Positions 12,270 through 24,565 of a stretch of 64,000 bases of DNA are shown piece by piece. The notes beneath the pieces were generated by a model. It did not search any database. It was not told the DNA's origin and saw only the letters and a program-made list of their open reading frames with translations. The position numbers and the translations under genes are program-made. The first letter of the stretch is position 1. The number at the start of each line of letters is the position of its first letter. The stretch spans positions 3,286,001-3,350,000 of the forward strand of contig BSYQ01000008.1 of assembly GCA_030272585.1 (NCBI GenBank), given 5' to 3'. This stretch comes from Bryopsis sp. KO-2023 (Eukaryota; Chlorophyta; Ulvophyceae; Bryopsidales; Bryopsidaceae).

Positions 12270-13646
12270 ATGGTGCGCCCCCTCGGCAAAACGTCGCTGA
12301 AATCATATTTCCATCCTGACGCGATGTTTTGCGCGGTTGGGAGGAAAATCCCCACCGTGTTGGCGAGGGAAGGGAAGCTGCCAGCGATATTTGCTTGGGT
12401 TTTTGATTTTATTTTTTTCCCCTGGCTGATCGGGGCCCTGCCCTGTTGTGGTGTGCAGCCTCTGCAAAGCGATATCGATCTACTGAACCCTCCTCCCGAG
12501 TTCGAGAAGAGGAAGCACAAGTTGAAGCGATTGGTGCCTTCGCCTAATTCCTTCTTCATGGATGTGAAGTGCCAGGGATGCTTTAACATGTGAGTGGAAA
12601 AAACCTTTTCTTTCTCTATCGGAAGCTCTGGGGAAACGGCCAAGAATAAGGTCCCTAGGGATTGTCTCTTGCGATCCCCCCGAGCCGATGATATCGTCTC
12701 GTTTTTGCCGTATCGTTTCCTTCTCCTGTGTCGAAGAGAGGAAGGTGTCGAGAAGCGCATTTTCCTCCACCCCTGGAAAGCCTTCCACCTTATCACCGAT
12801 GACGTTTGTTCCTTTTTTTTCCTTTTTTTGAAAATACGGCAATCATGACGGCCCTGTGTGTCTCTTCAGTACGACCGTGTTTTCCCACTCCCAGACCGTA
12901 GTGGTTTGCCCAAGTTGCTCTGTCGTCCTCTGCACCCCCAGCGGTGGAAAAGCCAAGTTGACCGAAGGTAATGGGAGATTCAAAAGGAGTTCTCAACCTT
13001 AATAGCTTAATGGATATGTATACTTAAGAGTGAGATAGGCATTTCATTTCCCTCAGTCTTCTTTTCCAGAAGGAAAGTCCCCACCAGTTGGTTCCCAAAA
13101 GAAAAACAATTTCAGAGTACATAGAAGTTCTGCAACAAAACCAAACGATAACTAGAATTGAGTATTTTTTGCCCTCGACAAGGGGTTTTCTGATTGAGCA
13201 CACCACAAACATCGCAACAATATATAGGACACGCCTTGATTGATTGAAAGAGGACCCCTCACCAAAACTCCCTAAGATAGAGAGATGTATGGCATTGCCA
13301 GCATGTGGTTATCCCTCGCCACACGTGGCAACAGTTTGAAAAAACCGATGATGACAGAAATTCGCAGTTTTTGAAGAGTTTCTTATGATAAGAATCTATA
13401 CTGGCTGAGGTTTATTCAAATCCGAAAGAGGGTCCCAGATGTGGTGATGGTGTAAATCTATCTCCTTTTTTTTCTTTTCTCCTCTTTTGTCTTTTCTCTT
13501 TTTTTTTAAAGGTTTTTATTTATTTTTATTTTTTTTTGGGGGGCTGCTTGTTGGATTTTCCTGGAGTTTTTCTATTTTTTCCAATTGCAATATTTGTTTG
13601 TTTTTGAACTGTTGTAGGTTGTGCCTTCCGAAAAAAGGGAGATTAA
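12270..13646 (+). CDS. RPS27: 40S ribosomal protein eS27
   Basis: Four exons: 12270-12272, 12459-12589, 12870-12967 and 13618-13646, giving 86 residues against 84 in human. The first coding exon is only the ATG, followed directly by a donor GTGCGC. The mature sequence [19 protein letters not shown], the zinc-finger cysteines CQGC and CPSC-x4-C, and GGKAKLTEG followed by CAFRKKGD are diagnostic. eS27 is a zinc-binding protein of the small ribosomal subunit. The third intron (12968-13617) is unusually long for so small a gene and contains a candidate C/D snoRNA, a common arrangement for ribosomal protein genes in animals and plants. The gene shares its upstream region with RBM39. Confidence 0.95.
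13342..13413 (+). ncRNA. Candidate C/D box snoRNA inside eS27 intron 3
   Basis: A 5-bp terminal stem (AAACC 13342-13346 with GGTTT 13409-13413) encloses box C ATGATGA (13348-13354), a C'-like ATGATAA (13385-13391) and box D CTGA (13405-13408). A D'-like TTGA at 13371-13374 is preceded by ATTCGCAGTTT. From memory, that is the complement of the conserved 18S rRNA segment AAACTGCGAAT near the 5' end. The fifth base upstream of D' (A13366) would face a U, the predicted 2'-O-methyl site. An intronic position on the sense strand of a ribosomal protein gene fits snoRNA biology. Expression is unproven. Confidence 0.6.
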
Positions 13647-15788
13647 GCAACCCTGAGCGCATTTGGTATTTCATATAGAGAAAGAGAGGTATTGTGAGCA
13701 AACTGGGGGTGTGGGGGGGGGGGGGAGGGAGTGAGTGGGGAAGATAAAAAGCGATTTTAAAGGAGAAAAAAAAAGGTCAAGGAGAGAAGGGGAAAAAAAA
13801 CAAAAACAAAGATTGGTTGCGGGCAGGTTACATGGATGTTCGTTCTCAATTTAAATTTCATTTACGGAAGGGGAGTGTTCTTTTTTTTCTTTCGTGTTTT
13901 TCGGTGATTTGAAATATGGCTGATCTTCGGTCATTGTTGGAAGTGGAACTGGTTTTAGAGTAAATTGAACAAAAAACACACACACACCAGAGGGGGATCG
14001 ATGAAACGACGAAAAAAACTTGAAAAAAAGAACAAAAACCTTCACCGTGGTGCAATGGAAAAAGAGATATAAACCAAAAAAAAAATTCAAGAGCGAGTGT
14101 CTTCTGTGCGAGAGTGAGTGTCGAAAGAAAAAGAAAAAAAAAAAAAAAGAAAGCGTTGGGGGAGGATTTGGAGAGTTTCGAGTTTGCGGTTACTTTCGTT
14201 TTGGTTGGGAGGATTCGGTGGTTGGTGGATGCACATGAGCGTGGTTTGTGTCTGTTGTTAGAGTGAAAAAAAAAAAGAGTTTGGATGGGGGAAAGTAAAA
14301 AAAACAAACCTTTGTGGCCTCATGCACTGCATAGGTTTTTTCTGTTGCAAGCTTCTCTCTCTCTTTTCTGTGTGTTGTTTTTCCTTGTCTTTCTTTTTTT
14401 CCCCTAAAAGAAATGGCGGATTCTTTTTGGCCGGTTGGGGAGGGGGATGCTGCTTTTGGGGGGTTTGGGGTCGGAAGACCTTGGTGGATTTCTGTGAGAG
14501 ATTGGACCTGAATGTGAACTTTTTATCATCTTTTTTTTTTCCTACCAGACCAAAAAAACCTCGGGAGTTGGTAAAAAACTTCACAATTTCTGGGTGGATT
14601 CAAAACGCACCTGCAATCAACCTTTGTAGGAAGGAACAGAGAGACAGGGGGAAAAAATAAAAGACGAAAAAAGAAAGGAAAAAGAATCATAACAAACAAA
14701 TTCAGAAGAGAAACAGCTCATTTTTTTATTTTTTTTATTTTCTTGAAAAGTTTTGGAAAAAAAAAAGGGAAAAAAAATGCATAGTGCGATGGTGGGTAGG
14801 TGGATGGATGGGGTCCTTTTTTTTGGTGTTTCTACAACGATATAATTCACGCTGCATGTATGGATTTGGACGGAAGGGAGTAAAAAAGCTCGGAAGGTGG
14901 TTTCTTGTGTTCGTCCCCAAAGTTGATACGCTGACCTGGAACAACGTATTAGAAGACGCCGGCAAAAAAAAAAAAAAAAAATTGAAAAAAGAAGAAAATC
15001 GCATCTTAAGTGGGGAGGGTAGTAGTTATGAATACAGTCGGTAGATGTCCTATATGACAATAGTTTTTTTTGTCTTTCGAAAACTGCAGCCCTACTCTCC
15101 CCAGCTCGGATAGACACTTTGTGCTGTTACTGACGATGAGATCTCTCTGAATTGCATGGAAACCAAAATATGTAGGGGAGGAGGTCTGATATGCGGATCG
15201 ATCCCTGTTCGCCAAACAGGAATTCACCAGAGAAAAAGTGCAGGTTGATAGCATATCCCCCCAAAATTACATGATCAGGACCCCTCCAACTGTGACAGTT
15301 TCCGTACAGACTGAGGCTGAAAGATGAGCAAGCACAACAGTTTCTTCTCTTATATGATTGATAATATATAGTGTGTATTGTTTGGCCCTTGCCACGAAAG
15401 GCCCAAAACGTGAGAGCGCGGGCCACATCCGAGAAAACGACTGGCTGTTACAGAGCTCACAGAGACAAATCAATCTTCTTCTCAACCTTGAAAATAGTTT
15501 GGCCCTCGTTCTTTTATTCCAAACAAATTGGGGCCAGAAAAGGTCCAGAGGAAGACAAACAACAAAATTCAGGGCGGCGAAAAAAAATCGAAAAATGAAT
15601 GCGCTGGTGATAAACCTGGGAGGATTCCCCGAAACCAACCCCATGATGTGACGCGCGCATCACTGGCAAACCTCGATTAAAATTCCTGCGTTTCACAAAA
15701 GAATTCAGTTTAAGGCACTCCAACTGAGCGAATCTGGCGGCTGGGGGGATCGTTACTCGTCGCTGTTTTCTGTGAATAGTTCCGGACA
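13647..15788. other. Intergenic region between eS27 and the SLC5 symporter
   Basis: No supported gene. The sequence is G+T-rich with long T and G runs to about 14.9 kb, like the 3' flanks of other + strand genes here. A weak, reverse-oriented copy of the hAT-like element lies at about 15370-15607, close to the symporter start. Open frames in this stretch are low complexity and have no protein character. Confidence 0.5.
15370..15607 (-). mobile_element. Degenerate copy of the hAT-like miniature element
   Basis: AGTGTGTATTGTTTGGCCC resembles the reverse complement of the right end of the intact element at 60052-60430. An inner stretch, ACAAATTGGGGCCAGAAAA, matches the reverse complement of the 39.3-kb copy. 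The opposite end (AAAATGAATGCGCTGG) is only vaguely like a terminal repeat. No target duplication was found. It is probably an old, decayed copy. Confidence 0.4.
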
Positions 15789-18700
15789 ATGGGACTCTCC
15801 GCCCTCGACTATACAGTCACAGCGGGGTCCCTGCTCGTGGTGTTTGCTGTGGCGATCGTCAGCACCTTGTACAAGAACAAGGCGACCGGCGCATATGGCT
15901 TTTTCCTTGCGGGACGCAACATGCCCTGGTTCATCTGCGCTGCATCGTTGTTCGCTTCGAACGTCGGTCAGTTTTTCCCCTTCTTCGCGCAGCTGTATCG
16001 AACATTGTAAAGTCGTCAGAGTCCAGGGACGTTTCCTTCTTCTCCTGCGATCGTCGTTTTTTTGCTTTATTTGGTGTTGATCGGCGAACTGCCGTTGTGG
16101 ACGTCGCTTAACCAGGATGGGTGTTGCTTAGTGACGCTTTTGTTTTGTTTCGCTTTGACAGGGACCGAGCACTTCGTGGGGCAAGCTGGGGGTGCCGCGT
16201 CGGGAGGGATCGCCATAGGGTTGTACGGTGAGGTTAGGACACCATCCAAGTGTTTCCAAGTTTTTCTATTGAACGTGCGTATTGACTTTTCTCATGCAGA
16301 TGGGGAAAAATGCGTTTTCTTTGAAAGAAGCAGGATCGCGTTGCGTAACGCCCATGGGGTGTGTGGGGAAATCGAACGCTGTGATCATGCGTTTCATGAG
16401 TTGTCGAGGATCTGCAGTTTGGCTCCAAGCAAAAATATCCCTTGAGTGGAGAATGTTACTAATATTAGTGACCCTTGGTTTTTGCAGTAGAAAACTTTGA
16501 AAAGCAGAAAAAAAACAGAAAAAACAAAATGCATGATTTTTCCCCAATGTCCAACATTACCCGGACAATCCAGACACCTGCTGCTGACTTTCTTCGATCT
16601 GGATGTACGCTCCACCAAAAGACCATATATTTTTGTCACATTGATTCTCGTTCGTTACAGAATGGACGGCTGCCTACCAGCTTCTCATGATGGGATGGAT
16701 CTTTGCCCCAGTGTACTTGCGATGCCAACTGACGACCGTCCCAGAGTTTCTTGAGGGCCGTTACAACAAATACTGCAGGTCAGACGTGATGTGCAGTTAG
16801 CATTGCCAGATTAGGTCATGGATGTATGTCCCTGGGAATGTAGCAAAACCCCGACCGGAAAACTCAGACTATGTCAGACACATCCACAAACAAAGCTGGA
16901 AAGAGGAACGCGACCACCATAAAGCAACGAAATGTTGGATTCGACCCCTGACAGGATCTTAACACAGTTCCAGCCCTTGAAAAAAACCTTGCTGGAGTTT
17001 TTCGGAGCATTCCACTGTTTCGGTGTGTAGTTCCGACATTGTATGGATTTTGAATGGGCGCAGGTTTGTGTTTGTCCTGATCACGATGATGGCTTATGTC
17101 ACCACCAAGATCAGCGCCAGTCTGTACGCGGGGGCGTTAGTTTTGGAAGTGGTGGCTGGAATCAAAATTTGGACGGCGGTCCCTGTGGTGGTGCTCGCTA
17201 CTGCTGTATACACGATGGCCGGTGGCTTGACGGTAACAAAAAATCCTTATCATAACACGCTCCAGTCGTTCTTCTCATGAAAAACCCCTGGCTCCATTCT
17301 TGTTTTCATTTCAGGATTATTATTTTTTGATGGGTGGTCACACCTAATTTGGAGCGATGTGTCTTACTTTTCTCACTTTTTTATTTTATTATTTTTTGGG
17401 GGGGAGAGAGTGTTTCGTGCGTTAAATTGAGGGGTGTTCTCTGTTGTTTTTGATCGACAGGCGGTGATGCTGACAGATAGCATTCAGATGGTCATCTTTT
17501 TGGTTGGTGGGATTTTCGGTTCCATCAAATCGTTGCAACTCGTAGGAGGCATCGGCGGGCTGTTCGATATTTTCAGGGAAAGAGATCTGGACTACATGAC
17601 GCACATGATCCATGCTCCTGATGATAGGGACTACCCCTGGCAAGTTGTCCAGGAAACCCCTCCAAAAAAATCTGTCTAGTTACAGCATTGGGCATCGTTG
17701 CGCAACCCAACTCAGACAATCAAAACCTATTTTATAAAGTTTATTTATTTATTTATACATATATGTATATTTTTAAATTTAATGGAATTTTATAAAAAGT
17801 CGCCCTGATTCGCGAAATCAATTGCTGTTTTCTACGGATGCAAAATGAGCTATCCACTACTGGTCCAGTGTCAGGTTTCCTGAAAGTTTTTTGTTTTCCC
17901 AGTAACCAGGCTTTCGAAAACTCATCCGTTTCCGTGTTTTGTTTTGTTTTTTCTGCAGGCCTGGAATGTTTTTCGGCTTGTCCATTGCCAGCGTTTGGTA
18001 TTGGTGCATCGACCAAGAAATGGCGCAACGAGTCCTCAGTGCAAGAAATCTGGACCATGCCAAAATTTGCACCACCACGGCCGGTTTCCTCAAAATCATC
18101 CCAGTCTTTATCACAGGTACTCTGCTGGGTTGTTCCCCCCCCCTTCCTTTCAATCGGCTATGAAATTATATTTTTTTATCCGTCTATTGCACCAAAAAAA
18201 AAGGAAAAAATCGACATCAACCCACCGCTGTATCTGCATCGTTTCGCTGTGATGTCGAAAATCGTCAGAAAAAACCCCAAAAATCCCAAAAAATCCCAAA
18301 ATCGATTGCCAACTTTGTGTTTTTTTGTTAACTTTTTTATGTCTGGTTCCAGTTTTTCCTGGCATGGTGGCCAGAGCTCTTTTCGAGTTATGCAAGACGG
18401 ACGAGTTGGCTGGAAAAGAGGAGAGGGCTTTTCCGGAATGGTGCGATTCCGATTTGGACACTGGGAACAGTGGCGACAAGGCTTACCCCTGGCTGGTGCT
18501 CCGCCATTTCCCTTCCGGGTTGAGGGGCCTGATGATGGCGTCCTTTTTGGCGGCGATGATGTCATCTTTGTCATCGGTGTACAATTCGGCATCCACCGTT
18601 TTCACCTATGACATTTACCAGCGATTCTGGTATCCAGAAGGTAGGGGGGGTGGAAGAAACATTGGCTAAGGTTTTTGCGGTGCCAGTTTTCATTTTGATA

Positions 18701-20478
18701 CACCGTATCGACAAGTGTGCAACTTTCTTTCTTGGGTGATGGATATGGATGATAGGTGAAGGAAAATAAAGTCAGTCAGCACAGGTTTCCTACGTTTTGA
18801 TTTTTTTTTCGTGTGTTTTGTTTTGTTTTTTCCCCAGGAAATGCTCCGCAACAGCGTCTCATCAATGTGGGCAGAATCACTGTTGGTGTTTTGACGGTGT
18901 TGACCTTTTTGTGGCTGCCCATGATCGCTGGAAGTCAGATGGGGCTGTTTTTGTTCTTGCAAAATGCCAGCATGCACATGGCAGGACCGATCGTGGCCAT
19001 TTTCTTGATGGCCATTTTTTGGAAGAGAGCTAATGGGCCCGGGGCACTGGCAGGCTTCGTTTCAGGTCCACTCCCCCCCCCCCAAAAAAAAAACCAAACA
19101 AAAACATAAAAATAAAATCAAAAGGAAAAAGATGTTCCAAGGATGTTTTGAAAAGATGTAGTTATTGCTGCTGTGATTTTGGGGTAAAGAGAGGGGGGGG
19201 AAGTGGCTGTCGGAAAGATGCTGAACTGTTTTCTTTGCGTGTTTTTGTTTTTGCAGGTGCTGTGGTTGGGCTCATTCGATTGGTGATAAGTGTGCTTTCA
19301 GAAGATATGTGTAACCAAAGCAAATATATCAAGGAGACCAGCGAGGGGATCAAGCAGGTGTTGATGACCATTACCCCCAAAAAATAAAAAAACAAATTAG
19401 AAAAATGTGTAATGAAATGAAATAAAATACAAAAAGGTCTTTTGCAAAAAAGCTGCATATGCAGCTTCTCTTTTAAATTACCTTTTGTTTTTTATGTTAA
19501 CAAAAGCAACTGGATTTATGTCCTTTCCACTGGCATCGTCCTACGAGGACAAATTTTGATCAAAAAGGAAAAAAACAGCAGGGAATGCAAACATATTTAG
19601 AGTTTTTCGTGTTTTTATTTATTCCTAAATAAGAACACCACAACACCACCTCACCCCCCCCTCGCTTTTTCGAAAAGGAGGTATGTTTTATTGGGTCATT
19701 TTGCCTTTTGTTTTTGGTTTCAATTTTTGGATTAACTTTTTTTTTGTGTCCTGGGGTCGTGTTCTTGGTCCAGGTATTTACAGCCAGTAATTTCATCCAG
19801 TGCATCGGCTTCTTGTACATATCGATTTTCTTGTTTGTATTCACGGCAGTCATTACTGCGATCGTCAGTTTGCTGACGCCCCCACCAAGACCAGAACAAC
19901 TGAAAGGTGAGTTCGCTTAATTTCAGTATGCAAACTGAAGGAACAGGGGCAGTGTTTTTTTTCACCATATAAAAATTAAATAAATATATCTACATATATA
20001 TATCTATATTTTTTTTATTTCTTTTTAAGCAGCAGTGATCTTCGAAAGCCCTCCAGCTGTTTTCTTTCTCAGCTCATGGTTTCGAGTTTTGTAGTTGTAA
20101 ATCCTATTTTTAGACTCTGTTTTTTTCATCCCTCATTTTCCTAGCATCGATTTTTTCAATTATTTTTTGGAATGATTTTGCCATTCTGTTTTTTTTCTGC
20201 TTTTTTCAGGGAGGATGTTTGAAGATTGGGGCTTCTGGAAAAAGATATGCAGCTGCTTGGGCGGCCAAAACTCCAAGGAGGGCAACGAATACACCGCCCT
20301 GGTTGCACCCCAAGAAGATTCCCCGGCCGCTGCGTCAGACCAGGAAAAACAGCCCATCTTGTCAAATGCCCCAAGTAAAAACGGCGGGGAAATCCACAAA
20401 TATTACAAAATTGCAGCCGATATTTCTGGGGTCGGCGTGTTGATTGCCATCACTGTGCTCATCGTGGTTTTCCGCTGA
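15789..20478 (+). CDS. SLC5-family sodium/solute symporter
   Basis: Eleven exons (15789-15966, 16162-16227, 16661-16778, 17064-17232, 17461-17639, 17959-18116, 18353-18640, 18838-19065, 19257-19357, 19774-19906, 20210-20478) give 628 residues, within the usual 580-670. Family motifs in order are GFFLAGRNMPWF, LFASNVGTEHFVGQAGG, TVPEFLEGRYN, AVMLTDSIQM, PGMFFGLSIASVWYWCIDQ, GLRGLMMASFLAAMMSSL, YNSASTVFTYDIY and SLLTPPPRPEQL, with a final membrane segment before the C-terminal Arg. The family couples sodium entry to uptake of sugars, inositol or similar solutes at the plasma membrane. The sequence alone does not tell me the substrate. Exon 5 ends at a GC donor (GCAAGT); joining there restores DYPW-PGMFFG, as in relatives. 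Confidence 0.92.
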
Positions 20479-22621
20479 TTGGTTGAAAACAAGTGAAAAA
20501 AAATGACCCTGGCCCCCTGTGAAAGATGCATTTGAAAGATTTTGTTTGGAGAAGCTGAGACGTGGGGGAAGAAGGGGAAAAAAACGAGAAAGTTGTTTTC
20601 TTTTTTTGAAAAAAAATAGGGGGGGGGGAACCTTTTGTTTTCCAAGTCGTCAAAGTAGGTTTAAAAACAAAAATGTAGATTCGAGGGTTACTGGTGCACT
20701 TCACTTCACATACTTCACAGTGTTTTGTTTTGTGAGGTGACAATAGTTCAAAAAAAAAAGAAACAAAGAGGCAGTTTCAAAAGTGACCAATTGTCAAGTT
20801 GGAGAACACGATTTGGGGGGGAGCACAGGAAATGCGTTTTTTTTGTTTGGCTGTTTGTTTTTTCTTCCCTTTCCCTCTGAAAAACGACACATATATATGT
20901 TTTTGGGGAGAAAAAGGTGGAAAGAGGATATAATTTTCTTTTCTTAAATTCTTAACAAATGAGTAGGGTTTTTTTTGGTGTGTTTTTTTTTCTAGCTAAG
21001 TTTTAACGTCGAGACCTTGACTCGCTCATACCCACATTTTTTTTTTTTTTTTTTGGGGGGGGGGAATGGATCTCTGGTGGATGCAGTTGTGGAAATTGGG
21101 CATTTTTCATTTAACACTCGTTTGATATTCCAGCTACCTCTGCCGAACCACTGGGGTTTTAACAGGTGGCAGCCTAGACTTAGTTCAGTTTTGGGAAAAC
21201 GTTCATGAGAAAAATGGGTGAGTCTGTGTCAAAACGGAAAGAACGATGTTGGGGAGAAGAAAGAGGGACCTTTTCTGTCATCACAGATTGCCTTCTCTTT
21301 TTGTAACAAGTTTCGAAGGAAGTGTTGTGAACTCAAACGCAATTCACAACAGAAGCGAAAAGACTGATTGGGGGGGGGGGGGAACCTGTTCATGCTGCAA
21401 CATAAATAATCCCAGAAAAAGGTATTTCCTCCGCCGTTTTCCAAATGTCTTTCCCCAAATGTGTTTCCTCAAAAGGCAAAGATGTGATATCAATAGAAGA
21501 TACAAGATATCAAATTATGTTGCATCTCCACAGAACGGGCAAAATTCCTTGCCTGGAATAATAGAGCAAATAAAGAATATGTAATATGTATGAATATGTT
21601 ATGCGACTTGCACGATCTTGCTGGGAGAAGAATTGATATGAAAACAAAAGGTAAAGATCACCAAATTCATGACCCAACTGACAATAACTCCACAGACTAC
21701 ATGTACTTCCAGGTGATGATTGATCGAATAGAGATGTTATTCGTCATGCCCAAAATTTCTGGTTTGGAAGGATCCATATGTTTTGGTTCAGGATTGCCCA
21801 AGTGACCGTTCAGATACAAATATAAAGATATAGATATACAGATATAGATACATTGGGATATCTAAGTCTCCCGACCTTTCCCCTTTTTTTTTGGAACAGC
21901 ATATCGTAAGTTACGATTCGTATCCCCAACATTGCTGTTGCTGATGGAAGTTTTCAAAAAAAAAGAGAAAAGCCATCATTTTGCACGTCATTCCCAACAG
22001 ACAATCTCCCACCCAGTCGAAAATATCTTGCCCAAACTAGCCTCCAAACTCGACAGCCTGAGCACGATTCCAACACAGCCAATGAATTACAACCTCAGCA
22101 TCTCAAAGGCTTTTTACACTTTCCACCACCAATCAGGCACCCAGGAAAAAAAATTGCTTCAGAGTAATTTTGGTGTCGATCGTGACAGGGAACAAAGAAA
22201 AAAGTTCTGGTAGTTCTGTTGGAAGTCTATCTTTCCATCTGCAAGGATCCCAACATAATAGTGGAATAACAGTCGATTGAGATGGCACAAGTTTCCGTTC
22301 TTTTGGTGTTTGATTGCTTACAAGATTGCACGTGTGTCCTATTGCAATCCTCCTACACACTTGCGAACCCCTATTTTCCCCTGCAATATGATGCATCCTC
22401 TCTATATATATACATCCACTCCACTCTGTCTCAGCATTCCCTTGACAGACATACTGCTGACCTAAGAATACTGCCAAAGTGGGGGGGTTCGAATCCTTCC
22501 AAGGGCCAAAATATCATGATTGGAAGCATCATGATTTTCACTCTTGTCGTGATGTTTTTTTTCTCCCTGGTGTAACGGAAACGCTGGCGTTATCCAACCC
22601 CCCTGCCGCTACGCGCACGCA
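20479..22621. other. Intergenic region between the symporter and LSM5
   Basis: No supported gene. The left part (to about 21.1 kb) is T/G-rich, as in a + strand 3' flank. From about 21.9 kb the + strand turns A+C-rich, as expected for the 3' flank of minus-strand LSM5. Contains a TAGATATA-type simple repeat near 21815-21850. A T-arm-like GGTTCGAATCC at about 22488 does not sit in a foldable tRNA. Confidence 0.5.
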
Positions 22622-22927
22622 CTACGAGTCGTCCTTGGCTTCAGTCGGCCTTCCACCAGGCACCAACAGAGCAACGTTGTTTCCGTTCAACAGGATTTTC
22701 TCGAGATGCACGACCGATTTCCCCTCTCGAGTGACCTCAAACTCTTGCACGTCCTCCAGAACCATGTTGACGTACGAGTCGAAGCCCCTCAAGGTGCCCT
22801 CGAACTCTTTGTCACCTTTCATCACCACCAAGAGCCTGGACCCCACGCACCGACTGATCAACTCCGAGGGAAGCAATCTCGATGGGTTCTTGGCGTAGTC
22901 GAGTTTCTTTGGCGCGATCAACGACAT
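22622..22927 (-). CDS. LSM5: U6 snRNA-associated Sm-like protein LSm5
   Basis: Intronless, 101 residues. The Sm1 motif ([20 protein letters not shown], then [10 protein letters not shown]) and Sm2 motif ([16 protein letters not shown]) are characteristic of LSm5, including the IGSR/VGSR and LLNGNN signatures. LSm5 is one of seven subunits of the LSm1-7 ring (cytoplasmic mRNA decay) and the LSm2-8 ring (U6 snRNA binding). The N-terminus is about ten residues longer than in human ([14 protein letters not shown]). The start chosen is the first ATG of the frame. The gene is head to head with RPL10. Confidence 0.95.
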   Translation of the reverse strand: MSLIAPKKLDYAKNPSRLLPSELISRCVGSRLLVVMKGDKEFEGTLRGFDSYVNMVLEDVQEFEVTREGKSVVHLEKILLNGNNVALLVPGGRPTEAKDDS

Positions 22928-23410
22928 CCTTTCGAAGCTGGCGGTGGTCCAGAGGGAAGGGGAGCGGTAACTGGGGAGGCTTGCGAGAAGGGGTGGAAAT
23001 GTTCAGCAACGGTTGCGGGACGTCCGCCAAACGTGCCAAGCGATGGCGTCACGCTTTCGAAACGTTACGTTACGCTGCGCGCGTTGACGTACAAAAATGC
23101 GGCGGCGATGGGTGCAGAATGCAAAACGTTCGCCGTTTGTTTGAGAAAGGCACAAACTCGCAAAGTGTTTTTCGATTATTTGATCTTTTTTTTTTGCCTT
23201 GCGTCACGTTTCATCAGCCGGAGGCGAAAAAAATACGACCTCAGTGCGATTCGGACACACTTCTGTCTTTCCCCGCGCGGAGTCTGTGTTGGGTAGTCCT
23301 GCCGTTGGGAAGTTTTTTGAGGGAAAAAAAACAACTCGTTGGTACAGAGCGGAGGGATTCTATTCTTTTTTTTAAATTGAAGGAGGAGTTGAAGGAGGGA
23401 AGAGTTCAGG
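22928..23410. promoter_or_regulatory. Shared promoter region between LSM5 (-) and RPL10 (+)
   Basis: 483 bp separate the two start codons, which point apart. The LSM5-proximal half is GC-rich and the RPL10-proximal part has A and T runs. No TATA box is clear. Co-regulation is inferred from layout only. Confidence 0.55.
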
Positions 23411-24565
23411 ATGGGACGCAGGCCGGCGCGGTGTTATCGTCAGATCAAGGGGAAACCTTACCCCAAGTCGCGTTACTGTCGTGGTGTCCCCGACGCGAAA
23501 ATCAGAATCTATGATGTGGGAATGAAGCGAGCCCCGGTGGACCAGTTCCCCCACGTCGTGCATCTGATTTCCTGGGAGAAGGAAAACGTGTCCAGCGAAG
23601 CTTTGGAGGCAGCCCGTGTGGCGTGCAACAAGTACATGACCAACAACGCCGGGAAGGACGCGTTTCACTTGCGAATCCGAGTGCACCCCTTCCACGTGCT
23701 GCGAATCAATAAGATGCTTTCGTGCGCCGGAGCTGATAGGCTCCAGACCGGAATGCGTGGAGCCTTCGGAAAGCCTTTGGGATTGGCGGCCCGCGTGAAC
23801 ATCGGACAGGTTCTGCTCTCCGTGAGGTGGGTTTCTGATGCAGTGTTTCGGGAGCATTGTCCAGTATTCCTTTTCTTTTTTTGGGGGGGTGGAAAGGGGG
23901 AAAGGTTGGGTCTGCGTGAAACAAACCTGGTCAACATGTGCTGAGGGACTTTCTGTCAGGAGAAATGCACTATTGTTTCCAGAAAGTTTTACCCACGGTG
24001 GGGGGGGGAGAGGGCCATAACTGGATGGTTGTAGCATTCTTCAGAGAAGTTGTTTTTCTGCACAGCTACTCGAAAAAAATCAAGCCCCACAGAATGGGGG
24101 GATAGATATGATCTGAAAAAGCACCCCTTCCAATGCTTTCAATTGGGATGTTATCAACCAACAAAGGATGATTAGTTCATTCATATTGAAATGTGGGCCG
24201 TTGTTGGAAGGACAACTTCAGTGTTTTCACACTACTGATGTGAGTCCAAAATGAGCTAGAAATGAATATATCACCTGTTGTTTGGCAGGTGCAAGGACCA
24301 GCACTCTGTGGTGGCTCAAGAGGCCCTCCGTAGAGCTAAGTTCAAGTTCCCAGGTAGACAGAAGATCGTTTGCGGAACCACCTGGGGATTCACCCCACAC
24401 AAGAGGGAGGACTACATCAAGTGGAGGCGTGAGGGCAGGCTCATCCCAGACGGAGTCACCTGCAAGCTGTTGAACAATCACGGACCATTGAGCCAACGTA
24501 ACGAAAGAACCCCCGCCTTCGAACAAGCAGGAAGGATTTGCAAGATCCCCGTCCATGCTGAATGA
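23411..24565 (+). CDS. RPL10: 60S ribosomal protein uL16 (RPL10)
   Basis: Two exons, 23411-23826 and 24289-24565, encode 230 residues against about 214 in human. [27 protein letters not shown]-like [11 protein letters not shown], the family signature [18 protein letters not shown] and [10 protein letters not shown] are all present. uL16 completes the large subunit late in assembly and helps form the tRNA sites. The intron splits an Arg codon (AG|G). The 462-bp intron shows no convincing snoRNA, but a C/D candidate lies 0.5 kb past the stop. The tail ([19 protein letters not shown]) is somewhat longer than in animals. Confidence 0.97.

Noticed and set aside
22436..22506. tRNA-like sequence: CCCTTG/CAAGGG ends and a GGTTCGAATCC T-arm
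   Set aside because: No convincing D-arm or anticodon stem can be drawn, and the T-stem needs several G-T pairs. Probably chance or a dead tRNA fragment.
24100..24240. Possible C/D snoRNA in the RPL10 intron
   Set aside because: Box C is degenerate (ATGATTA) and no terminal stem closes it.
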